Shown: positions 1 through 9,692 of the stretch, piece after piece
Numbering within the stretch: position 1 is the stretch's first letter
Layout: each line of letters begins with the position of its first letter
DNA from: Acinetobacter sp. C26M
Lineage (GTDB): Bacteria > Pseudomonadota > Gammaproteobacteria > Pseudomonadales > Moraxellaceae
DNA length: 64,000 bases
NCBI RefSeq assembly: GCF_023702675.1
Contig: NZ_CP098478.1
Location: forward strand, 1,612,001 to 1,676,000
Reading direction: 5' to 3'
Notes under the pieces: model-generated
The model's input: the letters and a program-made list of their open reading frames with translations, nothing else
Told to the model about the DNA's origin: nothing
The model's database searches: none
Translations under genes and position numbers: made by a program

Positions 1-1
1 T

Positions 2-970
2 GAAGATACCGATGCTGCAGCTGTTGCTGAGTGGAGTTGTACCAATCAAGATAACTTGAATAACATTCAGGCGGCACTAAAGAAAGCATATTTAAAACAA
101 ATTGAGCGTAGTTTACGTGAAAGTGAATATCAGGCCGACTACGATATTTTAGACAAGATCAATAAAGGTTTGAAATTCGAGATCAAAAATGTCCGTACAT
201 TGGATGCAGCTGAAACAGAGCAAACTTCAAAGACCCTATTAAGTTGTGAAAGCCAGTTGGTCGTTTCTTTCCCTCAAGGCTTACAGAAACGTGCAGAGAA
301 TGCTTACCTCGAAGAACAAAAATACCAACACGATGGTGAGGATGAAGATCCAAGAACGTATACCTTAAGTGATTACTTCTCGGATGGAGATTACCCACTA
401 ACGCTCGAAAATGATCAGTTACGTGGTGAGTTTTCTTATAATCTAACCAAAACTGATAAAGATGGCTTAGTTTTCAATATTCCAGATCAAAATTCTGTGA
501 TCGATGGCGTGGTCTTTATGGCAACCAAAGCTGTGCAATACGTCGCTTACTTAAAAGAAAATCGTTTGATGGAACAAAGTAGTGAAAAAGCACAGCAAGA
601 GTATGATGCGGAATCCTCTGCTCAAATGAATTTGGCACAAAAAGCAATGGATATTCGCAAGAAAGAACTTGATGCTGAAAAATCAAAACAGGTTGAACGT
701 TTAAACCAAACTTGGGATAAATTCGGCCCTGAACAAAAATCACAATTGCAGCAAGATCAAGCAGATTGGTTTGAAAAGCGTGATATCGACTGTAAGGTAC
801 TCTCACAGAAAAACGTGTATGATATTCCAGAAAAAGATCGTGAGACTTATCAGAAACAATCCAGCTATTGGAATGATGCAATGCGTCAGCAAGACCAAGA
901 GATGCAGTATACTAAATGCTTTACTCAACGTACCATTGAACGCATTGTCTATCTGAATAATGTCAATTAA
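2..970 (+). CDS. LprI-like (DUF1311-type) protein, 5' end cut off by the window
   Basis: The reading frame is already open at the first bases of the window, so the start lies upstream; an internal TTG at 56 is not a convincing start. The C-terminal part has the spacing of the lysozyme-inhibitor LprI-like domain: a charged helix with W-x-K, then W-F-E-K-R-D-I-D-C, and near the end a Y-T-K-C-F-T-Q-R-T-I-E-R motif. Two further cysteines lie upstream (SCTNQ and LLSCES), suggesting disulfides in the periplasm. The middle is Glu/Gln/Lys rich and probably helical. The family is found in secreted or periplasmic proteins, sometimes inhibiting lysozyme. The signal peptide, if any, is outside the window, so the location is inferred. 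Confidence 0.6.
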   Translation, partial: EDTDAAAVAEWSCTNQDNLNNIQAALKKAYLKQIERSLRESEYQADYDILDKINKGLKFEIKNVRTLDAAETEQTSKTLLSCESQLVVSFPQGLQKRAENAYLEEQKYQHDGEDEDPRTYTLSDYFSDGDYPLTLENDQLRGEFSYNLTKTDKDGLVFNIPDQNSVIDGVVFMATKAVQYVAYLKENRLMEQSSEKAQQEYDAESSAQMNLAQKAMDIRKKELDAEKSKQVERLNQTWDKFGPEQKSQLQQDQADWFEKRDIDCKVLSQKNVYDIPEKDRETYQKQSSYWNDAMRQQDQEMQYTKCFTQRTIERIVYLNNVN

Positions 971-985
971 GTGATCAGTAAAGAA

Positions 986-1012
986 AAGGGCGAATTGATT
1001 CGTCCTTTTTTT
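986..1012 (+). terminator. Rho-independent terminator
   Basis: A 9-bp stem (AAGGGCGAA / TTCGTCCTT, one G-T pair) with a TTGA loop is followed directly by a T run. It lies 15 bases after the stop of the LprI-like gene. Confidence 0.8.
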
Positions 1013-1052
1013 ATTGGCATGCTTAAGCAATTACGATGAATAGAAAGAGATT

Positions 1053-1826
1053 ATGCGAATTACATTGATTGGTGCTGGCCGTGTTGCGACACATTTAGCC
1101 AAGGTATTGCAGTTAAAGCATCAAATTGTTCAGATCTTGAGCCGAGATTTACAGCATGCCCAGACACTAGCAAATCAGGTTAAGGCACAAGCAATTAATG
1201 AGGTTCAACAGCTTGATTCGCAAACAGACTTAGTCATTATTGCGGTGAGCGATCAAGCAATTTCGAGTGTGATTGAAGCCATTACTCAATATTTACCTGA
1301 TAATCTTATTGTTCATACATCGGGTAGCACAGATTTAGCGATACTTGAACAGAGACATCCGCGAGCTGGGGTTTTTTATCCCTTGCAGACTTTTAGTATG
1401 GAAAGAGCTGTGAATTGGAGGGGCACCCCTTTATTTGTTGAAGCGGCTCAGCAAAAGGACTTAACCTTATTAACCGATTTGGCAAATAGTTTAAGCCAAC
1501 GTGTTTATCAATATAGTTCTACACAACGGCTGACTTTACATTTGGCTGCAGTGTTTGCTTGCAATTTTAGTAATTATTGTTATGACATTGCCAAGCAAGT
1601 GGTTGATGCTGAACAGGTTGATTTTAGTTTGTTATATCCTTTAATTTTAGAGACTGCAAATAAAGCGACGACCAATAATCCCAAGGATATGCAGACAGGC
1701 CCCGCGATGCGAGGCGACCAAAATATATTAAATATGCATCGCCAATTATTGGCAGATTCCAATCGGATTGACCTACAGGATATATATCATTTAATGAGTG
1801 AATCTATTTTAAAACGCCATCATTAA
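1053..1826 (+). CDS. Rossmann-fold NAD(P)-binding protein with DUF2520 domain
   Basis: The 257-residue protein begins with a beta strand and glycine-rich loop, L-I-G-A-G-R-V-A-T, typical of NAD(P)-binding Rossmann folds. The first 120 residues form this domain, including VHTSGSTDLAIL. The C-terminal part, from about residue 130 (FYPLQTFS), matches the helical DUF2520 domain, with A-C-N-F-S-N-Y and the late motif TGPAMRGD. The arrangement resembles ketopantoate reductase and pyrroline-carboxylate reductase, but the substrate is unknown. The ATG follows a purine-rich stretch (AAAGAGA). The gene stands alone between a terminator and the vgrG island. Confidence 0.8.
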   Translation: MRITLIGAGRVATHLAKVLQLKHQIVQILSRDLQHAQTLANQVKAQAINEVQQLDSQTDLVIIAVSDQAISSVIEAITQYLPDNLIVHTSGSTDLAILEQRHPRAGVFYPLQTFSMERAVNWRGTPLFVEAAQQKDLTLLTDLANSLSQRVYQYSSTQRLTLHLAAVFACNFSNYCYDIAKQVVDAEQVDFSLLYPLILETANKATTNNPKDMQTGPAMRGDQNILNMHRQLLADSNRIDLQDIYHLMSESILKRHH

Positions 1827-1844
1827 ATCGGTTTAACAATAATT

Positions 1845-1876
1845 ATACAAAATAGACAAATCAGTCTGTTTTGTAT
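1845..1876. promoter_or_regulatory. 13-bp inverted repeat upstream of vgrG, TetR-type operator or weak hairpin
   Basis: The arms ATACAAAATAGAC and GTCTGTTTTGTAT are complementary apart from one G-T pair, around a 6-base centre. The central AGAC...GTCT dyad resembles operators of TetR-family repressors. No T run follows, so a terminator for the DUF2520 gene is less likely. It ends 38 bases before the vgrG start. No TetR gene is in the window, so its role is inferred. Confidence 0.45.
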
Positions 1877-1913
1877 ACCATGGCTAAAATTTGATTTAAT
1901 TTTATATAAAAAG

Positions 1914-4523
1914 ATGTTGGTTAATATATTTCAAGCTTTAGACAATTTAGGTTTGACTGCACAAAAACGTGCTATTCATATTCAATTTTCTAATCAAAAT
2001 TTAAATTCGCAGGTTTTTCTGCAACGTATTGATGGTCAGCATCAACTGAATGATGGATTTAAGGCAGAATTGATCTGCCTATCGACCAATGCCACCATTC
2101 CGCTGAAACAATTTATTGGTAGCCAAGCAGCGGTTGATAGCGTGACCGATCAAGGTCAATTGACCCGTGTCACAGGCATTATCACCCAAGCCTTGCAAGG
2201 ACAATCCGACGGTAGCTTAACTTTATATAAACTGACTTTAGAAGACCCAACCGCACTGTGGAAACAACGCCGTAACAGCCGCGTCTTCATGAATAAAAGT
2301 GTGCGAGATGTGGTGGAAATCATCTTCAAAGAGTGGCAGAGCAAAAGCCCCTTATTTGCATCAAGCTTAAGTTTAGATTTAAGTGGACTGAGTCAGGACT
2401 ATGATGTCCGTCCCTTTATTATGCAGTCTAATGAAAGCGATTATGACTTTCTCACCCGTTTGATGAGAAGTGAAGGGATGAATTGGCTTATTGACGAAGC
2501 TGAGCGAATCGTTGCACTCAGTAGTGCTGCGATTCAGCCGCAAAAACTACGTTTGATTGATGACAATAGCCAGTATCAAGCCTTAGACCGTCGCCATATT
2601 CGCTACCACCGCAGCAGTGCCACTGAACAATACGACAGCATGACCAGTCTGGTTGGACAACGTTCATTACAACCGAGCAGCGTCCATGTACAACGCTGGC
2701 AAGCAGATGCACTTGAACAGGAAGATGGTGCAGGCAGTGTGCAGAGCACACATACGCACAGTGATCAGTATGACAATGCCAGTCTAGGATTAGAACAGGC
2801 ATGGCACTTTTCACCAGCGTGGATGCAAGACCTCAATGGTGAAGACGGTGCTACCCAATCGGGCAATGCACAGATCGAAAAACTGAATCAAAATCTCGGT
2901 CAATACTACGACCTACAATCAAAGCAATTTACAGCCAATACCACAGTCCGCGATACTCATGTCGGTTACTGGTTTGAATTAGCTGAACACCCTGAAATTG
3001 ATCAACATGATGGTGCAGACAAAGAATTCCTGATCACAGGCAAAAACTTTTATAACCAAAATAATTTACCTAAAGATCTATATCAACAGATCAATCAACT
3101 CTTAGCACAAAGTAATTGGCAACCAACACAGCAAAGCAACACAGAAGAACGCCAAGCCAATCAGCTCATCCTGCAACGTCGTAGCATCAAAACCGTACCT
3201 GAATATCACCCATTACAACACCGTCCAGCTGCTTCACCGCAACGTGCCAAAGTGGTTGGGCCAAGTGGAGAGGAAATCCATGTCGATGAATGGGGCCGTA
3301 TAAAAGTCCGTTTCCTGTTTACTCGCAATGACGATCATAGCCATGATGGTGGTGCAGGTAGTAATGACAATGACACCGACTCTGCTTGGGTCGATGTACT
3401 GACACCTTGGGCTGGTGAAGGCTATGGTGCACGCTTCTTGCCACGTATCGATGAAATCGTAGTGATCGACTTCTTTGATGGCAATATTGACCGTCCCTTT
3501 GTAGTGGGACGCATTCACGAAGCACAACGCAGCCCAACCAAGTTCGACAATGCAGGTAAACTGCCAGACACCAAAAAACTGGCAGGAATCAAATCGAAAG
3601 AATATCAGGGTGAAGGTTTTAACCAACTGCGTTTTGATGACACCACAGGGCAAATCAGCGCACAACTACAAAGCAGCCATGCAGCGAGCCAATTGAACCT
3701 AGGAAAGCTCAGCCATCCCAAAGACAAAGCCGAAAGTGAAGATCGAGGTGAAGGGTTTGAGCTGCGGACTGATCAATGGGGTGCAGTACGTGCAGGTGAA
3801 GGTCTTCTTGTTTCCACGCATAAACAGGATCAAGCGCAAGGTGAACACCTTGATGCACAACCTGCTAAGCAACAACTTGAGGGCAATCAAAACAATGCCA
3901 AGGCACTGAGTGAAGTTGCTAAGAATCAGCAGACCGATGAAATAGAATCGTTGGATCAACTGAAAGCTTTTGCTGATGAAATTGAAGCTGATATTGCCAA
4001 GTTTAATAAAGCGATGCTGTTACTCAGTTCACCTGCGGGAATAGGTCTAAGTACCAGTGAGGATATTCATTTATCAGCAGATGGACAAATTAACCAGTTT
4101 GCGGGCGACAGTATCAATGTAAGTACGCAAAAGAATCTGGTGGCGCATGTGAGTGGTAAAGCGGGTCTGTTTGCCGCGCAAGGTGGGATCAAGCAAGTTG
4201 CGGCAAAGGGTAAGTTTGAGATGTTGGCACAGGCTGATGGAATGGACTTACTGGCCAAACAAGGCATCCAGATTATTTCGACCGAAGATCGAATTGAAAT
4301 TACCAGCCCAAAAGAGATTGTGATTACTGCTGGCGGTTCTCAGATTAAGCTGGATGGTTCGGGTATTTTTCCCACCACAGGTGGCAAGTTTGAGGTGAAG
4401 GCGGGACAACATTTGTTTATGGGTGGAGCATCGGTGAATGTCCCTGCAATTGATTTACCAGATTGTTCTGCGAAGCAGGCTGATGCGGCAAAAAATGGTT
4501 CAGCAAAAGTGATATTAGACTAG
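1914..4523 (+). CDS. vgrG: Type VI secretion system spike protein VgrG
   Basis: This 869-residue protein forms the trimeric tip of the T6SS needle and carries effectors out of the cell. The N-terminal 400 residues match the gp27-like part, with AAVDSVTDQGQLTRVTGII and the later SDYDFLTRLMRSEGMNW. An OB-fold gp5-like domain follows at about 440-520, with EEIHVDEWGRIKVRF, then PWAGEGYGARFLPRIDEIVV and GNIDRPFVVGRIHEA. From about 615 the DUF2345 extension begins with LRTDQWGAVRAGEGLLVST and continues as beta repeats to about 845. The end (GGASVNVPAIDLPDCS) shows no separate toxin domain, so this is a cargo-type VgrG serving the downstream effector. The next gene starts one base after its stop. 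No other T6SS structural gene is present, so this is an orphan vgrG island. Confidence 0.95.
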   Translation: MLVNIFQALDNLGLTAQKRAIHIQFSNQNLNSQVFLQRIDGQHQLNDGFKAELICLSTNATIPLKQFIGSQAAVDSVTDQGQLTRVTGIITQALQGQSDGSLTLYKLTLEDPTALWKQRRNSRVFMNKSVRDVVEIIFKEWQSKSPLFASSLSLDLSGLSQDYDVRPFIMQSNESDYDFLTRLMRSEGMNWLIDEAERIVALSSAAIQPQKLRLIDDNSQYQALDRRHIRYHRSSATEQYDSMTSLVGQRSLQPSSVHVQRWQADALEQEDGAGSVQSTHTHSDQYDNASLGLEQAWHFSPAWMQDLNGEDGATQSGNAQIEKLNQNLGQYYDLQSKQFTANTTVRDTHVGYWFELAEHPEIDQHDGADKEFLITGKNFYNQNNLPKDLYQQINQLLAQSNWQPTQQSNTEERQANQLILQRRSIKTVPEYHPLQHRPAASPQRAKVVGPSGEEIHVDEWGRIKVRFLFTRNDDHSHDGGAGSNDNDTDSAWVDVLTPWAGEGYGARFLPRIDEIVVIDFFDGNIDRPFVVGRIHEAQRSPTKFDNAGKLPDTKKLAGIKSKEYQGEGFNQLRFDDTTGQISAQLQSSHAASQLNLGKLSHPKDKAESEDRGEGFELRTDQWGAVRAGEGLLVSTHKQDQAQGEHLDAQPAKQQLEGNQNNAKALSEVAKNQQTDEIESLDQLKAFADEIEADIAKFNKAMLLLSSPAGIGLSTSEDIHLSADGQINQFAGDSINVSTQKNLVAHVSGKAGLFAAQGGIKQVAAKGKFEMLAQADGMDLLAKQGIQIISTEDRIEITSPKEIVITAGGSQIKLDGSGIFPTTGGKFEVKAGQHLFMGGASVNVPAIDLPDCSAKQADAAKNGSAKVILD

Positions 4524-4524
4524 A

Positions 4525-5433
4525 ATGAAGTTTTTACTGCCAAAAGAAGAGATAGCTTCTGAAAATTTAAGTGAATTAATCGCTGATTTGTTTGAACAAA
4601 ATGGTCATGTCACTTTTTTATGTGATGAAACTTTATTAAGTGGTTTTTTTGATGAGTTTGTTGATGAGTTAACAGATTATGAATTAGAGCCAATAGAGAT
4701 TGCAGCTTCTAAAAAGAATAGTCGTCCAGCTCTTTTCTTTATAAAGATAAAAGTAAAAGAAGATTTACAACATTCATTAGATTTTATCATTCAAACTTTA
4801 TTTATGAATTTGGATCAAAATGAAGATGGCTATTTTATTCATGGATTTGGAAAAGTTGATGATCTAAAAAACAAAGTTCAATTTTTTAAAAAGCTTGTTA
4901 TTGCGAAAGATACAAAGAATAAATTTATTTTTCGGTGGTATGACCCTCGTGTGTTGGTTTATTTACCTGCAATTATTAATAAAAAAATTGAACGAATTGA
5001 AGCATTTTTAGAGGATTGGCATTTTGTTTTTTTTAATGGTTTGTATGATGTGAAAACTCAGGAAAAAAGGGCACTTTTTCCACTTACTTTTACAAATGAC
5101 GAGTCAGCAAAACTAGATTTAATTGAGCTATCGAATACAGTGATCAAGCAATCTCTTATATATGATGAGCAATTATCGATTCGTCAGGATGAGATATTAG
5201 AGTCACTTCATCAAGCGATAAGGCAATATGGAATTTTACATGTAACTGATCTGATTGCTTATGGAATGTATTCCGTTATTTTGCATAAAGATTTTATGAG
5301 AAGTTCGCGAGTATCTTCAATAATTAGTCATTATTGGATTGAGAGATTGGAAGCAAACTCTTTTACAACAGCGATGGACTATTTAGAAGAAAATCAATAT
5401 TCACAAGTTACACAAGAATGTGAAGAGGGCTAG
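4525..5433 (+). CDS. DUF4123 T6SS effector chaperone (TEC/Tap family)
   Basis: This 302-residue protein lies between vgrG and the large effector, where DUF4123 chaperones are usually found; they load a cognate effector onto VgrG. The family hallmark F-R-W-Y-D-P-R-V-L is clear at about residues 133-141, preceded by an acidic, hydrophobic N-terminal half. The start ATG overlaps nothing and follows the vgrG stop by one base, suggesting translational coupling. The gene is visibly more AT-rich than vgrG. Specificity for the next gene's product is inferred from order. Confidence 0.85.
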   Translation: MKFLLPKEEIASENLSELIADLFEQNGHVTFLCDETLLSGFFDEFVDELTDYELEPIEIAASKKNSRPALFFIKIKVKEDLQHSLDFIIQTLFMNLDQNEDGYFIHGFGKVDDLKNKVQFFKKLVIAKDTKNKFIFRWYDPRVLVYLPAIINKKIERIEAFLEDWHFVFFNGLYDVKTQEKRALFPLTFTNDESAKLDLIELSNTVIKQSLIYDEQLSIRQDEILESLHQAIRQYGILHVTDLIAYGMYSVILHKDFMRSSRVSSIISHYWIERLEANSFTTAMDYLEENQYSQVTQECEEG

Positions 5434-5434
5434 C

Positions 5435-8188
5435 ATGGCTAATGATAAACCAACTTTCGCAAATAATATAAAAAAGTTTGGGACAGTTGACCAGCAACAG
5501 AAAAAACTAACCCAGACTTTAGGTGTCAGCCCAAATCCGAGCAAAATTAGCCAACAGGCTGCTGCATCCACAACTCAGAATAATAAAATTCCAGTGACTC
5601 AGGTCGCCAAAAAGGAATGTACTAACTTTTGCCGACCGACGGGTATCAATATATTACCACTTAAGTATTCGGTGGCGCGTTTGGGTGTGAAGCCATTACC
5701 TGCACAGTTAGGTACAAATGTCACTAATGTTGCACTTAAGGAGTATAAATATACAGTTCGAATGATTGACTCGGGGTATATTTATTTATTGATCAAAAGA
5801 AAGTCTGGAAAGAAAGAGTGGGTTGCCTACATTACCAATAAAAAAGGATTTCATCAGGAGTTTCCTATAGGTAGTAAAGCGCCTCTTGTGGCTCAGGATT
5901 TTGCTTGTAATAAAGCAGGGCATAGTGCTAATGCCTCTTTAATTACGATTCCTTCAGTAAATAATGATGATGCCCAGACGGTCTATTTACTGCATGCTCA
6001 TGCACCACTCAGTCAAAAAATGAGAACGCAGTTTGAAAAAAATGCTGATCAATATGCAACTTCAGGTTATTGGCAAAAAATAGATGTAGCAAAAGGAGCT
6101 ACTCAGCAACATTGTCTTTCTGGTGCCCAATTAACTACGATAGCGATGGCATTAGATAGTTATGGTTCTGCTCGATGGGGAGCAATAAACAAGAAATTTA
6201 GTGAGAAGCCGAAAGAGCATATTGGTGTTGCCTTATATGATCCGATTGGAATCACCTCTAAGTTAAATGAAGATCGTAATATATTAAGTTTTCAGGGAAT
6301 TGATAGCTTTTTAAAAGAAGATAAAGATGGTTTTAGCAATGAACATAAGCTTCAGACCATGACTTTAATTGATAATATGAAGCAAAACTTGGTTGCAAAT
6401 TCCATTCAAGCAAAGTTCAAAATTATTGATTCAAATGAACAGCAAAGGAAGAAAATTACAGATCCATATCTACAAGCAGCGATTCAAAGAGCTGAACGTA
6501 TGGGCGATAAAAAAGGACTCGAGAATCTAAAGAATGTCGAAAAAAATGCGCCTGCAAAAGCTGCAGCTGAACTTGGGAAACAGAGAGCAGAGGCTGTTAA
6601 AAAAGCAACTGTAGATGGCAATAATGCATGGAAAAAATACCAAGCACAGTTAGATATGAATGGCTTGGAGAAGTTCCGTAAGGACGTGGATAAAAAATCA
6701 GAAGAGAGTTACGCTGCTGCAGCTCGGTATGTAGATGATCATTATAACTGGCTGGTTTCTTCTAATCTTTTAAAAGGTCTATTCTATTTTGACCAAAGTG
6801 AAGAATTGAAACAGGGGAAAACACCGAAAGAAAGCAATGGTTTTATTTTCCATGCAGTCATTATGGACTTAATGTATGGCATGAATTTATTGCAAAAAGG
6901 GAAAGATTTACTGAATAAATGGATATGTGAAAAAAAGGTTTCAGATAAAAACTTATTCCTGAGAGCATATTGTTTTAACAATAAACGGTTAATAGATGAA
7001 TATGCCAAGATTTTTGAAAGTCCAAGTTCAACAAAAGATTTGCTGGATTATAGTAAACAGAGTTTTGGTGTGTTTACCGCAGCCGATGCAGCCTTTGATA
7101 GTTGGTTAGGCAGTATTGAAGGGAAAAAGTTTATTTCAGCACAAAACTTTAAGTTACCAGAGAAGCTACTCTACTGGATGTCTTTGATGTTGAATACAGC
7201 TCTAAAAGAGTTTGGTGATATCCGCTTAAAAACTTTACATATTAGTCAAATTACGGTTATGGCGACGCAAGGTGCACAACGTCATACGGCTCAATTGCTT
7301 TATTTAAGATCAGGGAACTTAGCTCAACAGGTTCCGTTGATGCGCTTGATGTATAACCTGGAGTTTAGAGCCGCTGCAATTGCAGCTTTACCGCAAACTG
7401 GTACGACGTATACCTACCGTAATACCAGAGCAGTGGAAATTAAAAACTCGGTATCATTAGCGATTAAAGGGCAACCGGATATTACTAAAAATCGAATACT
7501 TGCTATTGTAGGTATTTTTGAGTTGCTGAATTTTTACTTCCAATATGATGCTTGGAAATCTGATATTAAAGATAAACCAGAGCTATCTGTACAATTAGTG
7601 GGCTCGATGTTCTCGGTATCTGCTGTTGCATTTGATATGTTAGGTGAGAGTTGGAGCCGTAAAACTGTCACAGGTGCAGCAGCTTCTGCGGCGGCATTTA
7701 GATTGACTGCTGGAAGTCTTGGTACATTAGGTGGAGTAACTGGTTTATATGTAGATTCAAAAACCTTAAAAGAGACAAACTCAGTTGTTATCCAAACAAT
7801 GTTATTTACTAGAATTTTGATCAACTTAGGCTTATCAATTGGACAGGCAGGCGTATTAGCTAGTGCTATTTTACAATATAGTAAAAATGCAGTAATTAAA
7901 AGAGTTTTAACTAAATTCACAGCGAATGCTCTAGTTGCATTTTTAATGGGTGCTCGAGTGATTGCTGGATTAAATTTATTAACATTAGGCTTAATTAGTG
8001 CAGAAATTTTACTTAAAAAATATGTTTTGGATGATGCAATGGAAGACTGGTGTCAGAAAACCGCATTTAAGTTAGCATCTGACCCTAAAAAAGAGTCTAT
8101 ATTTAAATCTACATCCAGGAATGAGAAGAAGTTCAAAACTGTAGATGAAGAATATGAAGAGTTTATGAAAGCGATAGTGAGCGTTTAA
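5435..8188 (+). CDS. T6SS effector, VasX/BTH_I2691-like, with predicted membrane-inserting C-terminus
   Basis: The 917-residue protein has a variable Gln/Lys-rich leader followed, at about 60-155, by a VasX-type N-terminal region: a C-x3-C pair, then INILPLKYSVARLG and the repeated tyrosines of SGYIYLLIKRK. The middle (about 300-560) is mostly charged helix. From about 680 to 860 there are several hydrophobic stretches (ILAIVGIFELLNFYF, GAAASAAAFRLTAGSLGTLG, TRILINLGLSIGQAGVLASA and ALVAFLMGARVIAGLNLL), as expected for a pore-forming effector that inserts in the target inner membrane. I chose the ATG at 5435, because GAAGAGGG lies six bases upstream; an in-frame GTG at 5420 lacks this. It follows the chaperone by one base. 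The pore-forming activity is inferred from VasX. Confidence 0.82.
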   Translation: MANDKPTFANNIKKFGTVDQQQKKLTQTLGVSPNPSKISQQAAASTTQNNKIPVTQVAKKECTNFCRPTGINILPLKYSVARLGVKPLPAQLGTNVTNVALKEYKYTVRMIDSGYIYLLIKRKSGKKEWVAYITNKKGFHQEFPIGSKAPLVAQDFACNKAGHSANASLITIPSVNNDDAQTVYLLHAHAPLSQKMRTQFEKNADQYATSGYWQKIDVAKGATQQHCLSGAQLTTIAMALDSYGSARWGAINKKFSEKPKEHIGVALYDPIGITSKLNEDRNILSFQGIDSFLKEDKDGFSNEHKLQTMTLIDNMKQNLVANSIQAKFKIIDSNEQQRKKITDPYLQAAIQRAERMGDKKGLENLKNVEKNAPAKAAAELGKQRAEAVKKATVDGNNAWKKYQAQLDMNGLEKFRKDVDKKSEESYAAAARYVDDHYNWLVSSNLLKGLFYFDQSEELKQGKTPKESNGFIFHAVIMDLMYGMNLLQKGKDLLNKWICEKKVSDKNLFLRAYCFNNKRLIDEYAKIFESPSSTKDLLDYSKQSFGVFTAADAAFDSWLGSIEGKKFISAQNFKLPEKLLYWMSLMLNTALKEFGDIRLKTLHISQITVMATQGAQRHTAQLLYLRSGNLAQQVPLMRLMYNLEFRAAAIAALPQTGTTYTYRNTRAVEIKNSVSLAIKGQPDITKNRILAIVGIFELLNFYFQYDAWKSDIKDKPELSVQLVGSMFSVSAVAFDMLGESWSRKTVTGAAASAAAFRLTAGSLGTLGGVTGLYVDSKTLKETNSVVIQTMLFTRILINLGLSIGQAGVLASAILQYSKNAVIKRVLTKFTANALVAFLMGARVIAGLNLLTLGLISAEILLKKYVLDDAMEDWCQKTAFKLASDPKKESIFKSTSRNEKKFKTVDEEYEEFMKAIVSV

Positions 8189-8189
8189 A

Positions 8190-8945
8190 ATGTATGAGAT
8201 GTTGAAATTTGAAGGTCGCATTCAAAGATTAGAGATTTATGATGACTCTTTAAGTGCATTTGGAAAATCAGGTGATGCCCAAGTTGCAGCTTCAGCAATT
8301 CTAAGTGGTGTAGCAGAAAGTGTTTCATTGTCTGCACAGACGGTATTTCTCGCTTCACGTAGTCGTTTACATGTTAAGACAGTGGTTATGGAAATAGCTG
8401 GTAAAGTTTGTATTGGCCAATTTCATCGTGGGTTGTTTGAACAGAATGAATATGTCATTTGTGTCGTAAGACGGCTTGAAAACAATTTCTATGAGCTTTA
8501 TTCGGTATTGAGCCCTAAAACAGGCTTACTTCATATGCAGGTTGGGATGGGAGCTTCTGTTAAAGCTCATCAGACTTCTATAGCTAAAGGTAGAAATGTC
8601 TGGTACGCGATAACAGTTTTTTTGGGATCTTTAATTTATTTTTGGGCAAGAGGTTTTAATCAGGTTGATATATTAATTTTTTTAGGAGTGGCTATTTTAT
8701 TTTATTTTATTTTATTTTTTATTATAAAAAATGCTTCAAATTCATTAAAACATTTTTCAGAAAAGTCAGAACAGATTTTTGCTTTATATGGATTTAAAGA
8801 CCCTCAAGAAGTTTTCTTATTACCAAGTCGCTACATGAGTGAAAAAGATCACTTATTGCTTGAGTCTGTATATGAATATAGAAAAATTATTGAAAGTGAT
8901 CCATACCCAGAAAGCTATATAGAGCAAAAAGAACGGAATGTATGA
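8190..8945 (+). CDS. Tandem two-helix membrane protein, copy 1 (likely immunity protein)
   Basis: A 251-residue protein starting one base after the effector stop. The N-terminal half (MYEMLKFEGRIQRLEIYDDS, then GVAESVSLSAQTVFLASRS) is soluble and contains a small-residue stretch. Two hydrophobic segments follow at about 140-160 and 163-185 (VWYAITVFLGSLIYFW and FLGVAILFYFILFFII), and the C-terminus is a charged cytoplasmic tail ending SYIEQKERNV. Position directly downstream of a membrane-active effector and repeated copies suggest an inner-membrane immunity protein. Similar proteins are sometimes labelled putative T6SS effectors, so the role is not settled. The end overlaps copy 2 by eight bases (ATGTATGA). 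No strong ribosome-binding site is visible, pointing to coupled translation. Confidence 0.7.
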   Translation: MYEMLKFEGRIQRLEIYDDSLSAFGKSGDAQVAASAILSGVAESVSLSAQTVFLASRSRLHVKTVVMEIAGKVCIGQFHRGLFEQNEYVICVVRRLENNFYELYSVLSPKTGLLHMQVGMGASVKAHQTSIAKGRNVWYAITVFLGSLIYFWARGFNQVDILIFLGVAILFYFILFFIIKNASNSLKHFSEKSEQIFALYGFKDPQEVFLLPSRYMSEKDHLLLESVYEYRKIIESDPYPESYIEQKERNV

Positions 8946-8975
8946 TTTACTAAAAATCGAAGGTCGCATTCAAAG
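8898..8975 (+). repeat. 78-bp direct repeat, copy A (junction of immunity copies 1 and 2)
   Basis: This stretch is identical, base for base, to 9645-9722, 747 bp away. It covers the last codons of one copy and the first codons of the next, as expected if copies arose or are lost by unequal recombination. Confidence 0.95.
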
Positions 8976-9692
8976 ATTAGAGATTTATGATGATTCTTTA
9001 AGTGCATTTGAAAAATCAGGTGATGCACAAATTGTATCTTCAGCAATTTTGAGTGGTGTAGCAGAAAGTGTTTCACTCTCAGCACAAACTGTTTTTTTAG
9101 CTTCAAAAAGCCGTTTACATGTGCAATCTATTGTTATGGAAATAGATGAGAAAGTTTGTATAGGTCAATTCCATCGTGCTTTATTAAAAGAAAATGAGTA
9201 TGTAATTTGTATAGCAAAAAAACTTGAAAATAATTTGTATGAACTGTATTCAGTATTAAGCCCGAAGACAGGCCTGTTGCATATGCAGGTGGGAATGGGG
9301 GAGTCAGTAGAAAAAAATAAAAAGGGTCTCAAAAAGGAAGGGTTAATATATTATGGAGTGGTATTTTTTTTATTTTCCATAATTTTTTATGGGCAACTGG
9401 TATTAATAGTGAGAATTTATTTTTTTGGTTAATTATATCGGTTTTTGGATATATAGTTATAAATTATGTTGTTAAAAAAGCTGGAGAATCATTAATATAT
9501 TTGTGTGAAAAATCTGAAAAAGTTTTTAATATTTATGGTTTTTATAATGCTGATGATTTATCTTTGTTGAAATCTCGTTATATCAGTGATGAGTATAAGT
9601 TGTTATTGGAGTCAGTTTATGAATACCGCAAGGTCATTGAACAAGATCCATACCCAGAAAGCTATATAGAGCAAAAAGAACGGAATGTATGA
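8938..9692 (+). pseudogene. Tandem two-helix membrane protein, copy 2, with a one-base frameshift
   Basis: The first 149 or so codons match copies 1 and 3 closely (MYDLLKIEGRIQRLEIYDDS to GLLHMQVGMGES). The frame then runs to a stop at 9432, while the homologous C-terminal half continues in another frame, from FLWATGINSENLFFW to the shared end SYIEQKERNV at 9692. Adding one T to the six-T run at 9383-9388 restores a 251-residue protein, exactly the length of copies 1 and 3, and aligns SIIFLWATG with SLIYFWARG. So this is a recent single-base loss, a slippage-controlled gene, or a sequencing error. Unshifted, it makes a 164-residue protein with only the first hydrophobic segment. Confidence 0.85.

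Noticed and set aside
3234..3665. Open frame of 143 codons opposite vgrG
   Set aside because: It lies wholly inside the conserved OB-fold part of vgrG, shows no family motif and has no ribosome-binding site.
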